Source of the DNA: Rhodotorula mucilaginosa
Lineage: Eukaryota; Basidiomycota; Microbotryomycetes; Sporidiobolales; Sporidiobolaceae
Assembly (NCBI GenBank): GCA_034406715.1
Contig: CP137870.1
Location: 248,001 to 312,000 of the forward strand
Reading direction: 5' to 3'
DNA length: 64,000 nt
Position 1 is the first letter of the stretch. Each line of letters opens with the position of its first letter. This document shows, in pieces, positions 58,114-64,000 of this stretch. Below the pieces are notes generated by a model. The model was not told the origin of the DNA, searched no databases, and saw only the letters and a program-made list of their open reading frames with translations. The position numbers were made by a program, and so were the translations under genes.

Positions 58114-59165
58114 TCACCGGCCGAGCACGCCCGCGCCGCCAATCAACACCAGCGCGACCGTCACCGGCACCGCGACCCAAACCCCACTCTGCACGCCTCC
58201 CAACACTCTCACCGCCGCACTGCATCCGACGCACGTCCACCCGCTCGCGAGGGGCGTGTACGCCGCGGGCGAGTACATGGCAAAGGTGAGGATCGAGTTG
58301 GCGCCGTTGAAGAGGCCGGCTTCGGCGGTGGCGTCTGGTCCGCGCGAGTCGTATACGCGGAGGGTGTAGGATGCTTGGGCAAAGGGGAGCGCGTTCGGAG
58401 ATTGGGCGTATCTGTTCGGGGTTTCCTCGTCTTCGAGTTAGTGCCGATGATCTTCCTCTCGAGTGTGATCGATGAGAGAAAGAGGCGAGAGAGAGACAGG
58501 AAGCTTACGCCCAGGGATCCCAGGTCAGGGAGGTTTGAGAACCCGGGATGACGCCGACGGGGTAAGTGTATCCGTTGGCCGAACATCTCGCCTCGAAGGT
58601 GAGCGAAGTCGGCGTCACGCTGTCAAGGGGGCCGACAGGTCAGCCGGGGAACTCTGGCGATACTGAAACGTTTGCCAATGAGAGCAAATGAGAGAGAGGG
58701 GAGTGCACGTACTAGAGGGAAGTGTAATTCCAACCGAACGTGAGCGGGTTCCCGGACGCGATCTTGTAGTATGTCGGACCGGCAGTTTGCGCCGGGGTCA
58801 AGTACGACAACCCTCCGGCGCTGTATAGGTTGCACCGGATACAATCGAATCAGAACAAGATCGACATTGGCAAGGGCAGCGTTGCGGTCGACTTACGCTG
58901 CCGTTTGGGGGATCGAGACGGTCGATGAACCTGAGCCAGCACCGGACGACTGCTGCTGCCTCGGTGCGAGGATCGCATGTTGCTGGTGTGCGAACGGGAC
59001 TTCGACTGGCAGCTGCTGAGCGGGTGCCAGCGTCGGGGTCGGTCTGTTAGAGCCCTCGTCGGCGGCGATGGCAGCGGACACGGACACGGCTGCGGCTGCG
59101 GCTGCGAGCGAGAGGAGGACGGATGCCCTCGCGAGGAGAGATCGGGCGCTCGCTCGTGTCCGCAT
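58114..59165 (-). CDS. Secreted/membrane-anchored protein, DUF7137-like
   Basis: From ATG 59165 the protein begins MRTRASARSLLARASVLLSL with a hydrophobic Ala-rich core, a signal peptide. An in-frame upstream ATG-like start to 59243 is possible but would bury the signal. After a disordered Gln/Pro/Ser stretch come GGLSYLTPAQTAGPTYYKIA, GNPLTFGWNYTSL, VTPTSLTFEARCSANGYTYP and LTWDPWAYAQSP, then ASYTLRVYDSRGP, GLFNGANSILTFAMYSP and AYTPLASGWTCVGC. This agrees with the fungal DUF7137 group, small extracellular domains of unknown function. It ends in a hydrophobic segment (VWVAVPVTVALVLIGGAGVLG), a membrane or GPI anchor. Two introns, near 58620-58715 and 58820-58895. Family name from memory of its pattern, so moderate confidence. 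Confidence 0.72.
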
Positions 59166-59780
59166 CGTCTCGCTGGCGAGTAGTTGCTGGGAAAGGTCTT
59201 GAGAGTTCGGCGGAGCGGGTTGAACCAACGCACGCGAATTCACGATTCCTCAGCACTGCCTCTCGAGGGATACAAGAAATTGGAACGAGCGATCTATAGC
59301 TTGAAAGATTATCTCCCGCACCGTTTCTCACCGCATGCCATGAGCCTGGAGAGAAGGGGAAGCCGAGGTGACTTCCCCTGCTTCCTCCTCACTGCGATTC
59401 CGCGGGGGTTGCTCTCGAGTCGTCGCCAGCGACGCTATACTTGATCTGATTCGATCCAAGCACAATCAGACGACGGCCAATCTGCTCGGTAGCCTCGACC
59501 AATCGCACGAACCCGGACGGCGCCGTGAGTCTCGCAAAACGCTGCTGTCACGGTCATCTCTCCTCGCCGTTTCGCGCCCTCTCGACAGCGCACGAGCGAG
59601 GCCAGCCAGGCGCAGTACAGACTGTAGTACAGAACAGGTGAGCACCCGAGCACCTACCCCGACAAAGAGTGTCGTCGTCGAGCTGCAGTCGCCCTTCTCC
59701 CGCGCAACCCCCCCCCACCTCGCTGCCTATCTCTCACCGGTTGCTGACACAGCCAGCGTATTGGGCAGGGCTAGCGGCGT
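59166..59780. promoter_or_regulatory. Divergent promoter region, DUF7137-like / SNF1 beta
   Basis: 615 bp between divergent genes. A GTGAGC donor after ACAG (near 59640) and a later GGGCAG before the SNF1-beta ATG suggest a 5'-leader intron. No other gene seen. Confidence 0.45.
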
Positions 59781-62602
59781 ATGGGCAACAACGCCTCGAC
59801 TCCACAACACCCTGGCGGCACAGGAGGAGCAGGAGGAGGAGCAGGAGGGGGAGCCTCTCACGGCAAGACTCCAGGTCGCGCTTCCCCTCGCACGCGCAAC
59901 ATTCCCTTGCCAGCAGGAGCAGACGACCCCCGCGACCCGCGAGTGAGGCAGCACTCGTCCGGATCGGAACGCAAAGGCTCCCTCCGCAAACACTCGCATC
60001 ACCCCCCGCATGCGCGAGATTCAGCTCACGGCTCGTCGCCCGCTTCGACCACGCCGTCGTCGCCGAAACCTTCTACGCAATCTCACCACCACCACCAGCA
60101 GCCAACCCAACAACAACAACAACAACAACAGCAACAGCAGCCGCAGTCTACGCCGGCCGCAGCACCCCCGGCCAAATCCTCGGCGGGTCTCGGTCTCCTA
60201 GGCGGAGTCGGTGGCCCTCGGCGGAAACTGTCTGACCGCGTCCCGATCGTCAACGATTCCGAAGCCGACAACGACCCACCCGAAGAAGGCACGACCGGAA
60301 CCCTCCGCGGGGCCCTGCAGGGTAAAGCCGAACATGTCGTGTACGGTCCCCGGCGCGGCACCCAAGACGACGACGACGACGACGGTTCGCGCGCCGTCTT
60401 GCTCAACCCGCCCTCGGCCGCGCAGCAAGAGACGCTCTCGAAACCGGTCGGGATCGCCATTCCCGGTACGGGCCCTACGGCGATTCCGCTCCGGACTCCG
60501 GGAGGAGGGGGCGCCGGCGCGAGGGACGCGAGTCTGACCAATGCCGGGATGGGCGCGATCGGCGCGACGCCCATCATGGACCCGGACGATACCACCCACC
60601 CGGGCTTTGGGGCGAGTGCGAGGTTGACGAGCGCCGTCATGGCGAGCACGGACCGGATGCCGGTCGTCAACAGTCCGAAGAACGAAGACCTGCCACCGCC
60701 GCCGCCTGGTTCGCCGTTCACCCATGGTGGCGGACGCGGCGACGGCGATTCGGGCGAAGCGGCAACGACGCCGACTCTGGCCGATTCGAATCACTCGACG
60801 GCGGCGCCGACCCCGTCGCACAGTCACGAGATGCTGCTCGACCCGGCAGGGTCACGGCGACAGATTGCGACCCCGCAGACCTCGTTCGCGGGCGCGTTGT
60901 CCTCCATCCAGGCGCCGACTGCACCGCGAACGACGACGACTCCAGCCTCTCTCCCCTCTTCGTCGAGCTCTTCCTCCAACTCTGCTGCTGCTGCCGCCGC
61001 CGCCGCCGCTGCCGAAGCCGCGGCCAACACCACCACGACCGAGACGCACCAGCTCCCTCCTCCGCACACGTCTTCGCCGACTCCGCCGATCGCCGCTCCG
61101 AACGATACGGTCCAGGCTCCCCCCGTACCGGATTCGGCCCTCCCGATCGCGTCGCACGAGATCCCCTCCGGGACGAGCGTGATCGCCTCGCCGCCTTCGT
61201 CCGTCCCCGGATCCCCGAACGGAGTCGTCCCTTCCCCGGCCGTGTTGCTCCCCCCCGCCGTGTTCAACGCCCCCGTCGCGGCGATCCCGATCCCCTTGCT
61301 GAGCGTGCCGTCCGAAACGGTCGCCAAGAACCTGATCGCCGCCGCTGTCGACCTCGGAGCGGGGGACAAGGGCGTCCCGACTTTGATCAAGTGGAAGGAT
61401 GAGGATGGGCAGGAAAAGGCCGACGAGGCCAAGGGCAGGAAGGCGAAAGGACCCAAGGAGGTGTTTGTCACCGGCACGTTTGCGAAAGGGTGGAAGACCA
61501 AGATTGAGCTCAGGAAGACAGAGTGCGTGTCTCTCCCTTTGCCCATCTGCGTGATGCGTGCCCTGGGCTGATCTGATCACTCTTTCCCTCATGCCGGCTG
61601 ACGCCTTTTCTCGTGGTTTATGTGGTGCACGCACAGCCCTTCCGATTTCTCGGCGCTGATCTCGCTCCCGCCCGGGCCCCATCGGCTCAAATTCATCGTC
61701 GACGACGAGTGGAAGGCGTCGAAGCACCTGCCCGTCGCGACCGACGCCGACGGCAACTTGATCAACTACTTGCAAGTGAACGCCGTCAAGTCGAAACTGC
61801 CGCCCAACATCTGGCAACCTCCCGTCACGTCTTCGACGCTGTCGCCTCCGTCCGCGTCGGCTGGGGGCGCGGCCGGCTCGGGCTCGAGCTCGAACAGCAC
61901 TGCCGCGACTGTCGCACCCTCCTCGACGCCGACGAACCGGGCTGGGCAACTCGGCGCGGGCTTGTTCTGGCCTTTCGGCGGCGGCGACGACGAGGAAGGC
62001 CAAGGCGGTGGTGGCGCTGGCGGTAGCGGCATCACCCTCGACGTCGACGAGGACGACTCGCAGTGGACGCAAGAGATCCCGGCCGACTTGGTCAAATGGG
62101 GAGAGTGGGAAGCCGAACGCGACGCGATCGAGAACCAGTTTTACGCGCAGCACCCGAACGGCCCGTCGGATTCGACGCCGCCGCCCGAGTTCCCACCCCC
62201 TCCGCCCTTTGCGGGCGTGCAACCGCCGAGTTTGCCGGCGCAGTTGGAGAAGGGTCCGTTGAACCATGCGGCGTATGTCGCTCAGGGGTCCGGGGACGAC
62301 AACTCGATCTTGCCCAAGCCGGATCACTCGGTCATCAATCACTTGGCGGCGAGTCCGATCAAAGGCGGCTTCTTGAGCGTCGGCGTCACCACTCGTTACA
62401 AGCGAAAGGTGTGTGCCTGCCTCTTTTAACGAGACGTCCTCGACTTGCCTGGCTGACTCTCCCGCTCCGCATACTCTCGATTCGAAAATCAGTTTGTCAC
62501 TATTGTTCGTCCACTCTCGCGCGGACTCTATGCTTTGATGCGAGGCTGACTTTGCGTTGTTTCGCTGTGCAGGTCTACTACAAAGCTTTATCCAGCCGAT
62601 AG
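59781..62602 (+). CDS. SNF1/AMPK beta subunit (Gal83/Sip2 type)
   Basis: The beta subunit scaffolds the SNF1/AMPK kinase and sets its location. Exons 59781-61522, 61637-62408, 62493-62504 and 62573-62602 sum to 2,556 nt and 851 residues, about twice the yeast Gal83 length. MGNNAS fits N-myristoylation at Gly2. The first 520 residues are disordered, with poly-His, poly-Gln and poly-Ala runs. The glycogen-binding (CBM48) domain reads PTLIKWKDEDG, EVFVTGTFAKGWKTKIELRKT, then DPSDFSALISLPPGPHRLKFIVDDEWK. The ASC domain contains IPADLVKWGEWEAERD, PAQLEKGPLN, SVINHLAASPIKGGFLSVGVTTRYKRK. The end needs a 12-nt microexon (FVTI) to give RYKRKFVTIVYYKAL, matching the family pattern RYxxKYVTxVxY. Confidence 0.93.
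60084..60140. repeat. CAC/CAA trinucleotide repeats (poly-His and poly-Gln)
   Basis: Consecutive CAC then CAA/CAG runs in exon 1 of the SNF1 beta gene encode a short His run and an 11-residue Gln run. Confidence 0.9.
60984..61012. repeat. GCT/GCC repeat (poly-Ala)
   Basis: A run of GCT/GCC codons in the SNF1 beta gene encodes poly-Ala just before the glycogen-binding region. Confidence 0.85.
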
Positions 62603-62944
62603 AAAGAGTCGCCACCTTTCCCGCACCCTTGCCTTGCAAGTCGCGCCCTGCCTTTTGTACAAAAAATCCCCCACCGTGCAGACTCGCGACTTGTACTGCT
62701 CTCCTCCCGCCCTCGCTTCTATTCTAGAATGTCCTGCCCGCCCTTTCCTGTTTCCCGTTTTCTCCTGTTTTCTCGCTGTGGTACCCTTGGTTCCAAAGTC
62801 TTTCGTTTCGACTTTGCAGTCGTCGTGGTAGTTCCGTTGTCATGTCACCCCCCCCTTTGCAAGCGCCTCGCTCTCTATTGACTCGTCTGGAGGGTCTCAG
62901 GTCAGGATGCGAAGAAAAGTTGCGCTTTGCGAACGAGGGAGGCT
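62603..62944. other. Convergent intergenic region
   Basis: 342 bp of T/C-rich 3' flank between SNF1 beta and TSR2. No gene seen. Confidence 0.5.
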
Positions 62945-63727
62945 CTACCGCCGCCCTCCCTTCTTTTTCGGCTGGACGAGCTCGAATCCGTCCTCGTCGA
63001 TGACCGGCTCTGGTCGAGACTCGACCAATTGCGGCGCCGGTTCGTCAATCACACCTTCCATCTCGTCGTCCTCGTCCTCCTCGTCGTCGTCATCCTCCTC
63101 ACTCGTCGTCTCGTCCTCGTCCTCGTCGTCTCCCGCGCCGTTCCCACCCTGCCGTTGCGCCGCAAACCGTTGCTGCCCGTCCTGCGCGCGTGCTCGTTCG
63201 GCGCCCTCACGGAACTTCTTCGCCAAGGGTCCTTCCTCGCCCGGTTGGTCGACGCCACTCGCCTGCTGCTGCTGCTGCACGCGCTGGATGCATTCCCGCC
63301 AGAGGGCGATGAGATCCCGCGCGACGGCGGTTTCGGAACCGTCTTCGAGGTCGACGTCGAACTCGTTGCCGATCACGTAGGTGAGCGTCTGCTCGACCTC
63401 GTCCTGCGCCGGGACGGGGACGCCGCCCTCCTGAGTACTCGTGCTCGTGCTCGCATTCGCGTTCGCGGACGAGGTGGAAGATGTTGTTCCCGATGTGGCG
63501 ACGGTGTAGAACAAGTCGACAATGTCTTCTGCGAGGGCCGTCTTGCCCTCCTGGCCGTTGCCGCCCCAGCCGTGCGAGATTGCGAGGCGGAGTGCGGGCC
63601 AGACGTCGAAGAGGTCAAGCGAGGCGCGGGCAAAGAGACCGAGCGCGAGATCTTCGGCGGACGGTTGCGGTGCCGCTGCTGGTGCTGCGGCGGCGGGGGC
63701 GGACGAGGTGGATGGGGTGGCCGACAT
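62945..63727 (-). CDS. TSR2: Pre-rRNA-processing protein Tsr2
   Basis: Tsr2 is the escortin for Rps26 (eS26): it carries the free protein to the nucleus and delivers it to pre-40S particles. A single exon from ATG 63727 encodes 260 residues. The conserved helical domain reads DLALGLFARASLDLFDVWPA, LRLAISHGWGGNGQEGK, AEDIVDLFYT, with the family's WGG motif. A Ser/Thr/Ala insert follows (SSANANASTSTSTQ), then VEQTLTYVIGNEFDVDLEDG and ARDLIALWRECI. The C-terminal acidic tail (EEDDDDEEDEDDE) and DEDGFELVQPKKKGGRR are typical; the last phrase matches the usual VDDDGFxLVxxKKK ending. The frame extends upstream to 63778 without another ATG. It ends with TAG at 62947-62945. Confidence 0.93.
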   Translation of the reverse strand: MSATPSTSSAPAAAAPAAAPQPSAEDLALGLFARASLDLFDVWPALRLAISHGWGGNGQEGKTALAEDIVDLFYTVATSGTTSSTSSANANASTSTSTQEGGVPVPAQDEVEQTLTYVIGNEFDVDLEDGSETAVARDLIALWRECIQRVQQQQQASGVDQPGEEGPLAKKFREGAERARAQDGQQRFAAQRQGGNGAGDDEDEDETTSEEDDDDEEDEDDEMEGVIDEPAPQLVESRPEPVIDEDGFELVQPKKKGGRR

Positions 63728-64000
63728 GGTAGGCTGGCGAGGAGGGGGATGAAGGCGGACAGGAAGCTTGTAATTCACGGCAGTCTGGTCGACGTCGTAG
63801 AGGGCTGCAACAAGCCTTTTCGCAGGTGCTTGGCACTTCTAGACAGTGTATAGTCGAGGTCTGAGGCCTGCAGACGCGGCGTCAGCTCTTCATCAGCTCG
63901 ATTGGAAAAAAAAGACAGGAGAAATCCACACGGCATCGGGGGGTAGCGCAAGGTCTGGGACCGAGCGTACTAGGCTATCTAGTAGCTCAGTAGCCGCTCC
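63728..64000. other. TSR2 5' flank to window edge
   Basis: 273 bp upstream of TSR2; no feature recognised before the window ends. Confidence 0.5.

Overview
The window is nuclear DNA of a GC-rich basidiomycete fungus, most likely a red yeast of the Microbotryomycetes (Rhodotorula/Sporobolomyces type). That placement is inferred from the base composition, the many short introns (about 60-130 nt, donors such as GTGAGT, GTGCGT, GTACGT and GTCAGT, CTGAC-like branch points), the tight gene spacing and the gene content. No tRNA, rRNA, transposon, CRISPR or plasmid feature was found. Nearly every gene is split by introns, so the coordinates below are whole CDS spans from start to stop codon, introns included.

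Layout, left to right (strand): UTP25, 5'-truncated by the window edge (+); LSG1 (-); RAV1/DmX (-); an FGGY-family pentulose kinase (+); a very long Kelch/coiled-coil polarity protein (-); a 2.5 kb gene-poor stretch with signs of a spliced + strand transcript; a small coiled-coil protein (+); RRP5 (-); an aldo-keto reductase (+); a 94-residue acidic protein (-); RRP47/LRP1 (-); SF3B5 (+); a Golgi-type fucosyltransferase-like protein (-) divergent from a GT8 glycosyltransferase (+); eIF5B (-); two tandem secreted, Kex2-type precursor proteins of an unrecognised family (-, -); a 90-residue membrane protein (+); an ABM-type monooxygenase-fold protein (-); an F-box/LRR-like protein (+); a maltose/galactoside-type acetyltransferase (-); POL12 (-) and DUT1 (-); a myosin regulatory light chain (+); a DUF7137-like secreted/anchored protein (-); the AMPK/SNF1 beta subunit (+); and TSR2 (-).

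Functional themes: six genes act in ribosome production or subunit joining (UTP25, LSG1, RRP5, RRP47, TSR2, eIF5B). POL12 and DUT1 are adjacent, same-strand S-phase genes, each with an ACGCGT box 70-80 bp before its ATG; the box before DUT1 lies at the centre of a 16-bp perfect palindrome. The two glycosyltransferases share a short divergent promoter.

The most unusual items are: (1) the tandem secreted precursor family with a nearly invariant C-terminal domain; (2) introns placed directly on the start codon in three genes, in one of which the AUG is assembled by splicing (AT|G); (3) a perfect 17-bp inverted repeat across the DUT1 stop codon; (4) a 12-nt microexon in the SNF1 beta subunit. Exon structures were worked out by eye from splice signals, reading frame and family similarity, and have not been tested against transcripts or databases.
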